64,000 bases of DNA from the NCBI RefSeq assembly GCF_000385375.1, contig NZ_ARVV01000001.1, positions 1,054,001 to 1,118,000 of the forward strand, given 5' to 3'. The stretch comes from Methyloversatilis discipulorum (GTDB lineage Bacteria; Pseudomonadota; Gammaproteobacteria; Burkholderiales; Rhodocyclaceae). Under the pieces are notes generated by a model. That model saw only the letters and a list, made by a program, of their open reading frames with translations. It ran no database searches and had not been told where the DNA came from. Positions 21,838-32,384 of this stretch are shown here, one piece after another. Made by a program: the position numbers and the translations under genes. Each line of letters starts with the position of its first letter. The first letter of the stretch is position 1.

Positions 21838-22782
21838 TCAGGCGAAGGCGGGCGCCGAGCCGGCGTCGTCCACCAGCGGACGGTACTGGTTCGATACCGC
21901 GGACGGCGTCTGTGCCGGCTGGTCGAAGCTCGCCCACTCCCAGGCACCTTCCTGTGCAAGCAAGGCATGCAGCAGCGCGTTGTTCAGCGCGTGGCCGGAC
22001 TTGTGCGCGCTGAAGGCGGCAAGCAGCGGATGGCCGAGGATGTACAGGTCGCCGATGGCGTCCAGCACCTTGTGCTTGACGAACTCGTCGGCGTAACGCA
22101 GGCCGTCGCTGTTGAGTACGCGGTACTCGTCCATCACGATCGCGTTCTCCAGGCTGCCGCCCTGGGCGAGGCCGTTCTGTCGCAGGTACTCGACCTCGTG
22201 CATGAAGCCGAAAGTGCGCGCACGGGCGACGTCTTCGATGTAGGACTGGTGGGCGAAATCGACCTTGACCTGGGTGCCGGTGCGTTCGATCGCCGGGTGG
22301 CGGAACTCGATCGAGAATTCCAGGCTGAAACCTTCGTACGGGTCAAGACGCGCCCACTTGTCACCGTCCTTCACCTCGACCGTCTGCAGCACGCGGACGA
22401 ACTTCTTCGCCGCTGCCTGCTCGACGATGCCGGCCTGCTGTATCAGATAGACGAAGGTGGAGGCCGAGCCGTCCATGATGGGCAGTTCGGGCGCGTCGAC
22501 ATCGACGAACACGTTGTCGACACCAAGACCGGCAAGTGCGGACATCAGGTGCTCGACGGTCGAGATCGTGGCGCCGTCACGACCGATGCAGGAGGCCAGC
22601 CGCGTGTCGCCGACGGCGTGCGGGTCGGCACGCAGTTCGACCGGCGGCGTCAGGTCGACACGCCGGAACACGACACCGGTATCGGCCGGAGCGGGGCGCA
22701 GTTCGAGATTGACCTTGAGGCCGGAGTGCAGACCGACGCCGGTGGCGCGGACGATTGAGCGAAGGGTACGTTGCCGGATCAT
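21838..22782 (-). CDS. lpxC: UDP-3-O-acyl-N-acetylglucosamine deacetylase
   Basis: The 314-residue zinc hydrolase commits precursors to lipid A synthesis. Zinc and catalytic residues are visible: His in [12 protein letters not shown], HxxxD in [15 protein letters not shown], and the general acid His in [33 protein letters not shown] is the canonical N-terminus. It follows ftsZ at the end of the dcw cluster, separated by 115 bp with GC-rich hairpins, and is followed by a tiny membrane protein gene. Confidence 0.97.
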   Translation of the reverse strand: MIRQRTLRSIVRATGVGLHSGLKVNLELRPAPADTGVVFRRVDLTPPVELRADPHAVGDTRLASCIGRDGATISTVEHLMSALAGLGVDNVFVDVDAPELPIMDGSASTFVYLIQQAGIVEQAAAKKFVRVLQTVEVKDGDKWARLDPYEGFSLEFSIEFRHPAIERTGTQVKVDFAHQSYIEDVARARTFGFMHEVEYLRQNGLAQGGSLENAIVMDEYRVLNSDGLRYADEFVKHKVLDAIGDLYILGHPLLAAFSAHKSGHALNNALLHALLAQEGAWEWASFDQPAQTPSAVSNQYRPLVDDAGSAPAFA

Positions 22783-22841
22783 GGCAGACAGGACGACTGA
22801 AAGCGAAAGTTCAAGTTTACCTCACCTCCGCGTCACGCCCC

Positions 22842-22880
22842 TGTAACAGGGCGTATCCGTCCGGCCGGGCGGCCGGACGG
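22842..22880 (-). terminator. Tandem GC hairpins between ftsZ and lpxC
   Basis: Downstream of ftsZ there is a perfect 10-bp inverted repeat, CCGTCCGGCC / GGCCGGACGG (22857-22880), followed by a second, shorter stem built from CCCTG/CAGGG near 22842-22853. No T-run follows, so this could be a Rho-assisted or partial terminator that lowers read-through into lpxC, or an mRNA-stabilising structure. Confidence 0.5.
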
Positions 22881-22897
22881 GTGCAGCACAGCCGGTA

Positions 22898-24061
22898 TCA
22901 GTCCGCCTGCTTGCGCAGGAAGGCCGGAATATCCAGCGTTTCGACGCCGTTGGCGCGCATCGCTTCGACCGCGCTCGATGCGGTACGGCCGCCGCGGCCG
23001 CGCATCACGGCCGGGATGTCGAGGTGCGAATAGTCGGTGCCCATCGCGGCAGCCGGCATGGCGACGTCGTCGGTACCGGTGCGGATGATGGTCATCGGCG
23101 GCTTGCTGCTCATCGCGCGCGGGGCGCCGAGGCCGGTGGCGACCACGGTCACGCGCAGGCGGTCTTCCATCGAATCGTCGAACACCGTGCCGAAGATGAC
23201 GTGGGCGCCTTCGGCGGCGAAGGCACGCACCGTTTCCATCGCGTCCTTCACTTCCTTCATCTTCAGCGAGCGGCTGGCGGTGATGTTGACCAGCACGCCA
23301 CGCGCGCCGGACAGTTCGACACCTTCCAGCAGCGGGCTGGCGACAGCCTGTTCGGCAGCGATGCGTGCGCGGTCCATGCCGGCGGCTTCGGCCGAGCCCA
23401 TCATCGCGCGGCCCATTTCACCCATCACCGTGCGCACGTCCTGGAAGTCTACGTTCACCAGGCCCGGGATGTTGATGATTTCGGCGATGCCGCCGACGGC
23501 GTTGCGCAGCACGTTGTCGGCGGCCTTGAAACCGTCTTCCAGGCTGGCGTCCTCGCCGAGCACTTCCATCAGTTTCTCGTTCAGGACGACGATGAGGGAG
23601 TCGACGTGGCGGGCGAGTTCGTCGATGCCGGATTCAGCGGCGCGCATCCGGTTTTCGTAATCGAAAGGCTTGGTGACGACGGCGACGGTCAGGATGCCCA
23701 TCTCCTTCGCCACTTCCGCGACGATGGGGGCAGCGCCGGTGCCGGTGCCGCCGCCCATGCCGGCGGTGATGAACACCATCTCGGCACCGCGCAGCTGGTC
23801 GGCGATGTGTTCGCGGTACTCCTCGGCGGCGGTGCGGCCGACTTCAGGCTTGGCGCCGGCGCCGCGGCCGTTCTTGCCGAGCTGGATCTTGACCGGGGCG
23901 AGGTTGCGGGTGAGTGCCATGCCGTCGGTGTTGGCGGCGATGAATTCGACGCCGTTCACACCTTCACGGATCATGTGATCAACCGCGTTGCCACCGGCTC
24001 CACCAACGCCGATCACCTTGATCACCGCACCCACCGGTTCCTTGTCGAGAATCTCGAACAT
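22898..24061 (-). CDS. ftsZ: Cell division protein FtsZ
   Basis: The 387-residue tubulin-like GTPase has GVGGAGGNAVDHM near the N-terminus, the signature GGGTGTGAAP, the T7 loop NVDFQDV, and a C-terminal peptide LDIPAFLRKQ that binds FtsA and ZipA. It polymerises into the Z ring. The ATG at 24061 (MFEILDKEP) gives the standard N-terminus. Unlike most dcw genes here it does not overlap its upstream neighbour: a 150-bp gap with twin palindromes separates it from ftsA. Confidence 0.98.
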   Translation of the reverse strand: MFEILDKEPVGAVIKVIGVGGAGGNAVDHMIREGVNGVEFIAANTDGMALTRNLAPVKIQLGKNGRGAGAKPEVGRTAAEEYREHIADQLRGAEMVFITAGMGGGTGTGAAPIVAEVAKEMGILTVAVVTKPFDYENRMRAAESGIDELARHVDSLIVVLNEKLMEVLGEDASLEDGFKAADNVLRNAVGGIAEIINIPGLVNVDFQDVRTVMGEMGRAMMGSAEAAGMDRARIAAEQAVASPLLEGVELSGARGVLVNITASRSLKMKEVKDAMETVRAFAAEGAHVIFGTVFDDSMEDRLRVTVVATGLGAPRAMSSKPPMTIIRTGTDDVAMPAAAMGTDYSHLDIPAVMRGRGGRTASSAVEAMRANGVETLDIPAFLRKQAD

Positions 24062-24131
24062 ATCCGCCCTCCTGTTTTCCACGAACGCCTCCGAGCCTGA
24101 AGGCTCTTATGGCTACAAAACGCGCGCCACC

Positions 24132-24174
24132 ACTAGATTTAGTGATTGCGCGCAAGTATACGACTAAACTTAGT
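24132..24174 (-). promoter_or_regulatory. Twin 12-bp palindromes upstream of ftsZ
   Basis: ACTAGATTTAGT (24132-24143) and ACTAAACTTAGT (24163-24174) are similar imperfect palindromes whose centres are exactly 31 bp apart, about three helical turns. A TATACT box (24160-24155 on the minus strand) sits between them. The arrangement suggests a dimeric repressor or activator site pair around an ftsZ promoter. The regulator is unknown. Confidence 0.5.
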
Positions 24175-24211
24175 GCAACGCATGCCGTAGATGCCGTTTG
24201 CGTCCCGAATT

Positions 24212-25441
24212 TCAGAAATTTCTTTCGAACCAGGAGCGCATGTTGGCCAGCACCTGACGTACGTTCCTCGTTTCGCGCGCAACCTGCCCGCGACGACGCT
24301 GCGCAGCGCCTTCCATCACCAGTCCGATCGCTGCCGCGTAACGCGGATGGCGCACCACGTCGGCGAGGTTGCCGCTGCATTCGGGCACGCCGACGCGCGA
24401 CGGCAGGTGGAACACGTCCTCGGCCAGATCCGCCATGCCGCGCATGGTTGCGCTGCCGCCGGTCAGCACGACGCCGGACGACAGCAGTTCCTCGTAGCCG
24501 CTGCGTCGCAGCTCGGCCTGCACCAGTTCGAACAGTTCCGACACGCGTGGCTCGATCACGTCGGCCAGCGCCTGACGCGACATGCGGCGCGGGCCGCGGT
24601 CGCCAATGCCCGGCACTTCGATCATGTCCTCGGCGTCGGCCAGTGCCGACATCGCCACGCCGTAGCGCAGCTTGATGTCTTCCGCCTCGGCGGTCGGCGT
24701 GCGCAGGGCCATCGCGATATCGTTGGTGATCTGGTCGCCGGCGATCGGGATCACGGCCGTGTGGCGGATCGCTCCCTGGGTGAAGATGGCGATGTCGGTG
24801 GTACCGCCGCCGATGTCGATCAGGCAGACGCCCAGATCCTTTTCGTCCTCCGACAGCGTGGCCTGGCTGGAGGCCAGCGGCTGCAGCACGAGGTCCACCA
24901 CTTCGAGGCCGCAACGGCGCACGCACTTGATGATGTTCTGCGCCGCCGACACGGCGCCGGTCACGATGTGCACGCGCACTTCGAGTCGCTTGCCGCTCAT
25001 GCCTATCGGCTCGCGCACGCCGTCCTGGCCATCGATGATGAATTCCTGGGTCAGCGTATGCAGGATTTCCTGATCGGCCGGAATCGGCATCGCGCGCGCG
25101 GTTTCGACCACGCGTTCGAGGTCGAGCCGGGTGACTTCCTTGTCCTTGATGGCGACCACGCCATTGGAGTTGAAGCTGCGGATGTGGCTGCCGGCGATGC
25201 CGGTGAAGACTTCGCGCACCTTGCAGTCGGCCATCAGCTCGACCTCCTGGATCACGCGCGAGATCGAATCTACGGTGGCTTCGATATTGACCACGACACC
25301 CTTCTTCAGGCCCTGCGCCTCCTGGGTGGCGAGGCCGAGAATGTCGAGTCGCCCGTCGCTGCCAAGTTGTGCGACGACGGCCGAGATTTTCGACGTGCCG
25401 ATGTCGAGGCCGACGATGAGGTCCTTGCTGTCTCTTGTCAT
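24212..25441 (-). CDS. ftsA: Cell division protein FtsA
   Basis: The 409-residue actin-like ATPase tethers FtsZ to the membrane. Visible elements are IVGLDIGTSKISAVVAQ (phosphate 1), VCLIDIGGGTTDIAIF (phosphate 2), VVLTGGSATMRGM (adenosine) and the 1C domain between them. The C-terminus ends in an amphipathic helix-like MRSWFERNF, the membrane targeting sequence. It starts in a 4-bp overlap with the end of ftsQ. Confidence 0.97.
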   Translation of the reverse strand: MTRDSKDLIVGLDIGTSKISAVVAQLGSDGRLDILGLATQEAQGLKKGVVVNIEATVDSISRVIQEVELMADCKVREVFTGIAGSHIRSFNSNGVVAIKDKEVTRLDLERVVETARAMPIPADQEILHTLTQEFIIDGQDGVREPIGMSGKRLEVRVHIVTGAVSAAQNIIKCVRRCGLEVVDLVLQPLASSQATLSEDEKDLGVCLIDIGGGTTDIAIFTQGAIRHTAVIPIAGDQITNDIAMALRTPTAEAEDIKLRYGVAMSALADAEDMIEVPGIGDRGPRRMSRQALADVIEPRVSELFELVQAELRRSGYEELLSSGVVLTGGSATMRGMADLAEDVFHLPSRVGVPECSGNLADVVRHPRYAAAIGLVMEGAAQRRRGQVARETRNVRQVLANMRSWFERNF

Positions 25442-26238
25442 GGTCTGTCCTGGTGTTCAGTGCTGCTCATTCGTATTGCGTAGCCGTTCGGGTAGCGCAG
25501 ATCGGCGTAGATCACTTTCTGCGCGCCGCGGCGCAGGATTTCCGGCTGGGTATTGACGTAGCGCGCGAGCCGTTCGGCGATCGGCGACTTCTCCTCCTCG
25601 CGACCGAGCTCGAGCCGCGTTCCGTCGTCGAGCTGCAACTGCCAGGCCTGGCGGCGCGTCAGCACGAGCTTGTTGATCTGCCGCTCCATCGGCGCCAGCA
25701 GATCGCTCCATTCGAGGTGGCGGGCCAGCATGCTGGCCGAGTCCTCGTCCGGCCCGATGAACAGCGGCAGTGCCGCTTCGTGTTCGGCCACGAACAGTTC
25801 GCCCTGGGCATTGACCATGCGCGCCGGCACGTTCGGCGGCACCCACCAGCGTGCGACCGCAACGTGCTCCTCGATGTCGATTTCCAGCGAGCCGGGCCAC
25901 ACCCGGCGCACCGTGGCGTGGCGCACCCAGGGCAGGCTTTCGAACACGGTGCGTGCGCGCTCGATGTCGGTGGTGAGAAAGCTGCCGGTGACGGCGCGCC
26001 GCGCGGCGTCCTCGATCTGCGCGGCACTCACGTTGGCCGGTGCGCGCGTCAGCGTCACCGACTGCAACGGCAGCACCGGCATGCGGGTGACCATGATCAC
26101 CAGCGCATAGCCGATCGCCGCACTCGCCAGCAGCAGGATCACATCGGCGATCATCGTCAGCGCGCGCGGGCTGTCCCACAGGCCGCCGTCGTCGCGGCGC
26201 TGCGTGGCCTTGTTGCGCGCTGAGGGCTTTTTAGCCAA
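25438..26238 (-). CDS. ftsQ: Cell division protein FtsQ
   Basis: This 266-residue bitopic protein has a short cytoplasmic tail with LWDSPRAL, a transmembrane helix (about 30-50), a POTRA domain beginning at [13 protein letters not shown], and a beta domain. It links the early and late divisome via FtsB/FtsL. Start choice: TTG at 26238, inside the end of ddlB (8-bp overlap), gives [10 protein letters not shown] and keeps the cytoplasmic tail typical of betaproteobacterial FtsQ. The first ATG (26154) would delete that tail. Confidence 0.93.
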   Translation of the reverse strand: MAKKPSARNKATQRRDDGGLWDSPRALTMIADVILLLASAAIGYALVIMVTRMPVLPLQSVTLTRAPANVSAAQIEDAARRAVTGSFLTTDIERARTVFESLPWVRHATVRRVWPGSLEIDIEEHVAVARWWVPPNVPARMVNAQGELFVAEHEAALPLFIGPDEDSASMLARHLEWSDLLAPMERQINKLVLTRRQAWQLQLDDGTRLELGREEEKSPIAERLARYVNTQPEILRRGAQKVIYADLRYPNGYAIRMSSTEHQDRP

Positions 26239-27157
26239 GGCGGGCCGACTCCAGGATGCGCAGGCACAGTTCGCCGAACTCGATGCCGACCGCACGTGCG
26301 GCCATCGGCACCAAGGAGTGCGAAGTCATGCCCGGAGAGGTGTTGATTTCGAGCAGCCAGGGGCGGCCGTCCTCGCCCAGCATCAGGTCGGCGCGGCCCC
26401 AGCCGCGGCAGTCGATCAGCCGCGCAGCGCGCATCACCAGATCCTGGATCTCCTGTTCGAGGTCGGCGTCCAGCCCGCTCGGGCAGTGGTACTTCACGTC
26501 GTCGGTGAAGTACTTGTTCTGGTAGTCGTAGTTGCCCTGCGGCGCTTCGATACGGATCAGCGGCAGTGCCATGTCGCCGAGGAAGGGCGCGGTCAGCTCG
26601 CGGCCGCTGATGAACTGTTCTGCCAGCACCAGCGGATCGCAGCGCGCGGCCTTCTCGTAGGCGCCTTCGAGATCCTCGATGCGGGTGACCTTGGTGGCGC
26701 CGACGCTGGAGCCTTCGCGTGCCGGCTTCACGAACAGCGGCAATCCGAGTTCGTTCGCCACGGCGCGGAAATCGCTGCCGGCGTGCAGCAGCTTGTAGCG
26801 CGGCGTCGGCAGGCCGGCCGACAGCCACACCATCTTCGTGCGCCACTTGTCCATGCCGATCGCCGACGCCATCACGCCGCTGCCGGTATAGGGAATGCCG
26901 AGGCATTCGAGCGCGCCCTGTATCGTGCCGTCCTCGCCACCGCGGCCGTGCAGCGCGATGAAGGCGCGGTCGAAGCCGTCGCGCTTCAGTTCCCACAGGT
27001 CGCGCTCGGCCGGATCGAAGGCGTGGGCGTCCACGCCCTGTTCCTGCAGCGCGGCCAGCACCGCACTGCCCGACATGATGGAGATTTCGCGTTCGGCGGA
27101 GCTGCCGCCGAACAGCACGGCGACCTTGCCCAGTGCGGCGGTGTCGTGGGTACTCAT
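26231..27157 (-). CDS. ddlB: D-alanine--D-alanine ligase
   Basis: The 308-residue ATP-grasp ligase joins two D-Ala for peptidoglycan stems. It shows [60 protein letters not shown], and [18 protein letters not shown]. It sits between murC (4-bp overlap) and ftsQ. murB, found in this position in several proteobacteria, is absent here. Confidence 0.97.
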   Translation of the reverse strand: MSTHDTAALGKVAVLFGGSSAEREISIMSGSAVLAALQEQGVDAHAFDPAERDLWELKRDGFDRAFIALHGRGGEDGTIQGALECLGIPYTGSGVMASAIGMDKWRTKMVWLSAGLPTPRYKLLHAGSDFRAVANELGLPLFVKPAREGSSVGATKVTRIEDLEGAYEKAARCDPLVLAEQFISGRELTAPFLGDMALPLIRIEAPQGNYDYQNKYFTDDVKYHCPSGLDADLEQEIQDLVMRAARLIDCRGWGRADLMLGEDGRPWLLEINTSPGMTSHSLVPMAARAVGIEFGELCLRILESARLG

Positions 27158-28551
27158 TTCTGGATGTCCTGTGCGAATTTTGTGGGCAGTTGCCCGATGG
27201 AGCCCGCGCCCATGCCGAGCACGACGTCGCCGTCGCGTACCGTGTCGAGCAGGGTCTGCGGCAACTCGTTGATGTCTTCGACGAATACCGGTTCGACCTT
27301 GCCGGCGACGCGCAGCGCGCGCGCCAGCGCCCGGCCGTCGGCGGCGACGATGGGCGCTTCGCCGGCGGCATAGACTTCGGTCAGCACCACCGCGTCGGCG
27401 CCCGACAGCACGCGCACGAAGTCTTCGAAGCAGTCGCGGGTGCGCGTGTAGCGGTGCGGCTGGAAGGCCAGCACGATGCGCCGGCCGGGGTAGGCGCCGC
27501 GCGCCGCTTCGAGCGTGGCGGCCATTTCGACCGGGTGATGGCCGTAGTCGTCGACCAGCGTGAAGCTGCCGCCGGCCGGCAGCGCGATTTCGCCGTGCCG
27601 GGTGAAACGGCGGCCGACGCCCTTGAATTCGCCGAGCGCGCGGACGATGGCGTCGTCCGACACGCCGACCTCGTTGGCCACGGCGATCGCGGCCAGCGCG
27701 TTGCGCACGTTGTGCAGGCCGGGCAGGTTCAGCTCGACCGGAATGCGGGTGGTCGTGCCATTGACGCGTACTGCGTCGAAGATCATCCGGGTGCCGTCGG
27801 CCCGCACGTTCTCGGCGCGCACCTGGGCATTCGGATCGAGGCCGTAGCGGATGATCTGTTTCGGCACCTGCGGAATGATGTCGCGCACATTCGCATCGTC
27901 AGCGCACAGCACCGCGACGCCATAGAAGGGCAGACGGTTCAGGAAGTCGACGAAGGCCTGCTTCAGTTTCGAGAAGTCGTGGCCATAGGTGTCCATGTGG
28001 TCGGCGTCGATATTCGTCACGACCGACACGACCGGCGACAGGAACAGGAAGGAGGCGTCAGACTCGTCGGCTTCGGCCACCAGGAACTCGCCGGTGCCCA
28101 GGCGCGCATTGGCACCGGCCGAATTGAGCCGGCCGCCGATGACGAAGGTCGGGTCCAGTCCGCCTTCGGCCAGGCAGCTGGCAATCAGCGAGGTGGTGGT
28201 GGTCTTGCCGTGGGTGCCGGCGACCGCTACACCCTGCTTGATGCGCATCAGTTCGGCCAGCATCTGCGCACGCGGCACGATGGGAATCTGCCGCTCGCGT
28301 GCGCGTACGACTTCGGGGTTGTCGGCGCTGACCGCAGTCGAGGTGACCACCGCGTCGGCACCGGCGATGTTGTCGGCGGCGTGACCCTGCACCACGCGGG
28401 CGCCCAGCGCGGCGAGGCGGCGCGTGACCGCGTTGTCGGCGATGTCCGAACCGCTGACCACGTAACCCTGGTTCAGCAGGACTTCGGCGATGCCGCTCAT
28501 GCCGGATCCGCCGATACCGATGAAATGGATGTGGCTGATCTTGTGTTTCAT
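27154..28551 (-). CDS. murC: UDP-N-acetylmuramate--L-alanine ligase
   Basis: The 465-residue Mur ligase begins [18 protein letters not shown], carries the P-loop [13 protein letters not shown] (about residues 109-121), [10 protein letters not shown], and the C-terminal [13 protein letters not shown]. It adds L-Ala to UDP-MurNAc, the first peptide step. It overlaps murG and ddlB by 4 bp on each side, so the genes form one translationally coupled chain. Confidence 0.97.
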   Translation of the reverse strand: MKHKISHIHFIGIGGSGMSGIAEVLLNQGYVVSGSDIADNAVTRRLAALGARVVQGHAADNIAGADAVVTSTAVSADNPEVVRARERQIPIVPRAQMLAELMRIKQGVAVAGTHGKTTTTSLIASCLAEGGLDPTFVIGGRLNSAGANARLGTGEFLVAEADESDASFLFLSPVVSVVTNIDADHMDTYGHDFSKLKQAFVDFLNRLPFYGVAVLCADDANVRDIIPQVPKQIIRYGLDPNAQVRAENVRADGTRMIFDAVRVNGTTTRIPVELNLPGLHNVRNALAAIAVANEVGVSDDAIVRALGEFKGVGRRFTRHGEIALPAGGSFTLVDDYGHHPVEMAATLEAARGAYPGRRIVLAFQPHRYTRTRDCFEDFVRVLSGADAVVLTEVYAAGEAPIVAADGRALARALRVAGKVEPVFVEDINELPQTLLDTVRDGDVVLGMGAGSIGQLPTKFAQDIQK

Positions 28552-29621
28552 TTCTGTTGTCCTTGCGCGAGTGCTGCGCAGATGTCGGCCACCTGGGCGG
28601 TCGCGCCGGGGCGGGCGAGGGCGCGGGCGCGCTGCGCCATGTCGAGCAGGCGGGCGCGGTCGAGCGAACGGATGAAGGTGGCCAGCGCGCCGGCATTCAG
28701 CGCCGTCTGCGGCATCAGTTCGGCCGCTCCGGCGTCGGAGAGAAAGCGCGCGTTGCCGGTCTGGTGGTCATCGACCGCGTGCGGCAGCGGCACCAGCACC
28801 GAGGCGACGCCGGCTGCCGCCAGTTCGGCGACAGTGAGCGCGCCGGCGCGGCAGATGACCAGGTCGGCCTGCGCGTAGGCGCCGGCCATGTCCTGGATGA
28901 AGGGCTGCAGCGTGCCGCGGACGCCTGCCGCAGCGTAGGCTGCCTCGAGCGCCGGCATATTGCGTTCGCCTGCCTGGTGGATCACCTGCGGGCGCTCGGT
29001 TTCGGGAATCTGCGCCAGTGCCTGCGGCACCGTGTCGTTCAGCACCTGGGCGCCCAGGCTGCCGCCGACCACCAGGATGTTCAGCGGGCCGCTGCGACCA
29101 GCGAAGCGCTCGGCCGGTGACGGCAGCGCGGCGATGTCGGCGCGCACCGGATTGCCGGTCCACTCGGCTTTCGGCAGTGCATCCGGAAAGCCGCCGAGCA
29201 CGCGGTCGGCGACGCCGGCCAGCACGCGGTTGGCCAGTCCGGCGACCGAATTCTGTTCGTGCAGCACCAGCGGAATGCCGCGCAGTGCGGCCATCATGCC
29301 GCCGGGGAAGGTGACGTAGCCGCCGAGGCCGAGCACCACCTGCGGCTTCACGCGGCCGAGCACGCCGAGCGCCTGCCAGAAGCCGCGCAGCAGATTGAGC
29401 GGCAGCATGAGCTTGCGCAGCAGGCCCTTGCCGCGCAGCGCGGTGAAGCGGATGCTCTGCAGTTCGTAACCGCGCGGCGGCACGATGCGCGCTTCCATGC
29501 CGTCTGCGTTGCCCAGCCAGACGATGCGCCAGCCGCGCGCGCGCAGTTCGTCGGCCACCGCGAGGCCCGGGTAGATGTGGCCGCCGGTGCCGCCCGCCAT
29601 GATCAGCGCGGTGCCGCTCAT
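28548..29621 (-). CDS. murG: Lipid II synthase (N-acetylglucosaminyl transferase)
   Basis: The 357-residue GT-B glycosyltransferase adds GlcNAc to lipid I on the inner face of the membrane. Segments are [56 protein letters not shown] and the C-terminal [16 protein letters not shown]. The start overlaps ftsW by 4 bp. Confidence 0.97.
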   Translation of the reverse strand: MSGTALIMAGGTGGHIYPGLAVADELRARGWRIVWLGNADGMEARIVPPRGYELQSIRFTALRGKGLLRKLMLPLNLLRGFWQALGVLGRVKPQVVLGLGGYVTFPGGMMAALRGIPLVLHEQNSVAGLANRVLAGVADRVLGGFPDALPKAEWTGNPVRADIAALPSPAERFAGRSGPLNILVVGGSLGAQVLNDTVPQALAQIPETERPQVIHQAGERNMPALEAAYAAAGVRGTLQPFIQDMAGAYAQADLVICRAGALTVAELAAAGVASVLVPLPHAVDDHQTGNARFLSDAGAAELMPQTALNAGALATFIRSLDRARLLDMAQRARALARPGATAQVADICAALAQGQQK

Positions 29622-30778
29622 CGACGGTTCTCCCAGTCGATGCGCAGCAGGATGGCCAGCGCGACGCAATTGACCAGGATGCCCGAGCCGCCGTAACTCA
29701 TCAGCGGCAGCGTCAGCCCCTTGGTCGGCAGGATGCCCACGTTCACACCCATGTTGATGAAGGCCTGCACGCCGAACCAGATGCCGACGCCCTGGGCGAC
29801 CAGCCCGGCGTAGGCGCGTTCGAGCAGCAGGGCGCGCCGGCCGATGGCGAAGGCACGGTGCACCACCAGCGCGAACAGGCCGATCACGGTTGCCACGCCG
29901 ACCAGCCCCAGTTCCTCGCCGATCACGGCCAGCAGGAAGTCGGTGTGCGCTTCGGGCAGGTAGAGCAGCTTCTCGACGCTGCCGCCGAGGCCGACGCCGA
30001 ACCACTCGCCACGGCCAAAGGCGATCAGCGAGTGCGTGAGCTGGTAGCCCTTGCCCAGCGGGTCGTTGTTGAACGGATCGAGAAAGGCGATGAAGCGGCC
30101 CCAGCGCAGTTCGTTGAAGCGGATGATCAGCGCGAAGCCGACCAGCGCCACCACGCCCAGCGAGAAGAACAGCTTGCCGTTGATGCCGCCGAGGAAAAGC
30201 ATGCCGAAGGCGATCAGCACGATGACGACGAAGGCGCCGTAGTCGGGTTCGGCCACCAGCAGTGCGCCGACCAGCAGGATGACCAGGGTCATCGGCACGA
30301 AGGCGCGACGGAAGGAGTGCATCTCCGGCAGCCGGCGCACGATGTAGCTGGCCGCGTAGAGCACGGTGAACAGCTTCACCAGTTCGGACGGCTGCAGGTT
30401 CACCGGGCCCAGGTTGATCCAGCGGCGCGAGTTGTTCACCACGCTGCCGATGCCCGGAATCATCACCAGTACCAGCAGCACGATGCCGCCGAGGAAGAGC
30501 CACATCGACCACGCCTGCCAGGTGCGGATCGGCACCTGAAAGGCCATCAGCGCCGCAACGCCGCCGATGGCGAGGAACACCGCCTGGCGGATCAGGAAGA
30601 ACTCCTGCTTGTTGCCGGTGAAGCGGCTGCTGTCGGCGACGGCGATCGACGCCGAGTACACCATGACAAGACCGATCAGCAGCAGCGCGACCGCCGGCCA
30701 CAGCAGCCAGGGGTCGAGTTCGGCCGGTTTCGGCGACTCGCCGAAGCGCGACGAATCAAGTCGCATGCTGCCGCTCAT
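29618..30778 (-). CDS. ftsW: Lipid II polymerase FtsW (SEDS family)
   Basis: The 386-residue protein has about ten membrane helices, a SEDS-family pattern with [10 protein letters not shown] in the first helix, [26 protein letters not shown]-like [11 protein letters not shown], and [15 protein letters not shown] near the end. It polymerises septal glycan with FtsI. The start at 30778 (MSGSMRLD) overlaps murD by 4 bp; an internal ATG at 30766 is an alternative. Confidence 0.95.
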   Translation of the reverse strand: MSGSMRLDSSRFGESPKPAELDPWLLWPAVALLLIGLVMVYSASIAVADSSRFTGNKQEFFLIRQAVFLAIGGVAALMAFQVPIRTWQAWSMWLFLGGIVLLVLVMIPGIGSVVNNSRRWINLGPVNLQPSELVKLFTVLYAASYIVRRLPEMHSFRRAFVPMTLVILLVGALLVAEPDYGAFVVIVLIAFGMLFLGGINGKLFFSLGVVALVGFALIIRFNELRWGRFIAFLDPFNNDPLGKGYQLTHSLIAFGRGEWFGVGLGGSVEKLLYLPEAHTDFLLAVIGEELGLVGVATVIGLFALVVHRAFAIGRRALLLERAYAGLVAQGVGIWFGVQAFINMGVNVGILPTKGLTLPLMSYGGSGILVNCVALAILLRIDWENRR

Positions 30779-32163
30779 GAGCGCGCTCCTTCGGCCGCGA
30801 TGCGACGCGCTTCGGTGATGAACACCTCGGCGCGGTGTGCGTAGTTGCGGAACATGTCGAGGCTGGCGCAGGCCGGCGACAGCAGCACCGCGTCGCCCGC
30901 CTGCGCGGCGGCGAAGGCGGCGCGGGTGGCTTCTTCCAGTGTGGCGAAGCTGCGGTGAGAGACGCCGTGGGCGGTGAGCACTTCGGCGATGGCTGGCGCG
31001 TCACGGCCGATCAGCGCGCAGAAGCGCGCGTGGCGTGCGCATACCGGGCCCAGCGGGGCGAAGTCCTGTCCCTTGCCGTCGCCGCCGAGGATGATGGCCA
31101 GCGGTCGGCCAAGCCCTTCGATGGCTGCCACCGTGGCGCCGACATTGGTGCCCTTGGAGTCGTCGATGAAGCGCACGCCGCCAGCGTCCAGCACGGTTTC
31201 GACGCGGTGCGGCAGGCCGGTGAAGTCACGCAGTGCGCCGACGCAGCGGTCCAGCGGCAGGCCGATCGCCTCGCACAGCGCGAGCGCGGCGAGCGCGTTG
31301 TGTGCGTTGTGGCGGCCGGCCAGCTTCATGTCGTCAAGTGCCAGCAGCGGCTCTGCACCGCGCATCAGCCAGACGCCGTCGCGCTCGGCGAGGCCGTAGT
31401 CGCCGGCGGCCGGTGCACCGTCGCCGAATGCGATGACGCGCGCGCTGGCGCGGCGCATCGCCGCCACCCATGGGTCGTCGCGGTTCAGCACCTGCACCGT
31501 GTGCGCGCCGAAGATGCGTGCCTTCTCGGCCGCGTAGGCAGGCATGCCGCCCGGGTGACGGTCGAGGTGGTCCTGCGTCACGTTGAGTACGGTGGCTGCG
31601 TCGGCGTCCAGCGTGTCGGTCGTTTCGAGCTGGAAGCTCGACAGTTCGAGTACCCACGCGTCGGGCACCGTGCCGGCGTCGAGCACGCGCATCAAAGCGT
31701 CGAGTGCGGCCGGCGAAATATTTCCGGCCACCTCGGTGACCAGGCCGCAGGCGCGGCACAGCGCGCCGGTCAGCGTGGTGGTCGTGGTCTTGCCGTTGGT
31801 GCCGGTGATGGCGATCACCTTCGTACGCTCACGCCAGCCGAGGTCGCGCAGCGCGCGCGCGAACAGTTCAATTTCGCCGACCACTTCGATGCCGCGGCGT
31901 TTCGCCTCCTGTACGAGAGGTTCGTGCGGCGCCAGACCGGGCGACAGCGCGAGCAGCGCGATGCCGTCGAGCAGGCTGTGGTCGAACTGGCCGCAGCGCA
32001 GTTCAGCCGCCGGAATGTCGCGTGCCAGCGCCTCGACCCCGGGCGGCGCGGCACGGCTGTCGGCCACACGCAGCTCGGCGCCCTGGCGGGCGCACCAGCG
32101 TGCCATGGCCAGGCCGGATTCACCGAGGCCGAGGACGAGGACGTGGGTGCCGAGGAGACTCAC
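30775..32163 (-). CDS. murD: UDP-N-acetylmuramoylalanine--D-glutamate ligase
   Basis: The 462-residue Mur ligase has [16 protein letters not shown], the P-loop [36 protein letters not shown], and [16 protein letters not shown]. The start is a GTG at 32163, in a GTGA overlap with a 74-codon upstream ORF. That ORF begins with a diverged copy of murD's own first 20 codons and overlaps the mraY stop. So this gene seems to use a duplicated start region after insertion of a repeat; the enzyme itself is full length and intact. Confidence 0.95.
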   Translation of the reverse strand: MSLLGTHVLVLGLGESGLAMARWCARQGAELRVADSRAAPPGVEALARDIPAAELRCGQFDHSLLDGIALLALSPGLAPHEPLVQEAKRRGIEVVGEIELFARALRDLGWRERTKVIAITGTNGKTTTTTLTGALCRACGLVTEVAGNISPAALDALMRVLDAGTVPDAWVLELSSFQLETTDTLDADAATVLNVTQDHLDRHPGGMPAYAAEKARIFGAHTVQVLNRDDPWVAAMRRASARVIAFGDGAPAAGDYGLAERDGVWLMRGAEPLLALDDMKLAGRHNAHNALAALALCEAIGLPLDRCVGALRDFTGLPHRVETVLDAGGVRFIDDSKGTNVGATVAAIEGLGRPLAIILGGDGKGQDFAPLGPVCARHARFCALIGRDAPAIAEVLTAHGVSHRSFATLEEATRAAFAAAQAGDAVLLSPACASLDMFRNYAHRAEVFITEARRIAAEGARS

Positions 32164-32384
32164 TTCCGCGCCTCCATCGCGTCGCCCGCCGGGCCGCCCC
32201 AAGGGCGAGCGCAGCCCCCCCGGCGGGGGCGAGGCCAGGGTTTCGCTGCGCACGCGCAGCGCAGGCCGAGCGGGTCGGCTGTGCAAAGCCGACCCTGTGC
32301 GAACGAAGTGAGCGTGGGGGTCGTCATTTCCAGGCCGGATTCACCGAGGCCGAGGACGAGGACGTTGGTTCCGAGAAGGCTCAT
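32160..32384 (-). pseudogene. Chimeric 74-codon ORF: ancestral murD 5' end plus inserted repeat
   Basis: The ATG at 32384 forms TGATG with the mraY stop, as expected for the original murD start. The first 20 codons read [20 protein letters not shown] and match the real murD start (about 53 of 60 bases identical by eye). The frame then runs into a GC-rich dispersed repeat and ends TGA at 32160, overlapping murD's GTG. It is probably not a functional protein, but translating it could carry ribosomes from mraY to murD. Confidence 0.75.
32184..32321 (-). repeat. GC-rich dispersed element, copy 1 (in murD 5' end)
   Basis: On the minus strand the copy begins CCCCCACGCTCACTTCGTTC and ends with GGGGGGCTGCGCTCGCCC and GGGGCGGCCCGGCGGGCG. 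Compared with copies 2 and 3 it has about 60 extra bases in the middle, including a GGGTCGGC/GCCGACCC stem. It is oriented like the murD operon. Confidence 0.8.

Noticed and set aside
22842..22880. Standard Rho-independent terminator after ftsZ
   Set aside because: The stems are strong but no T-run follows, so it is reported only as a possible partial terminator.
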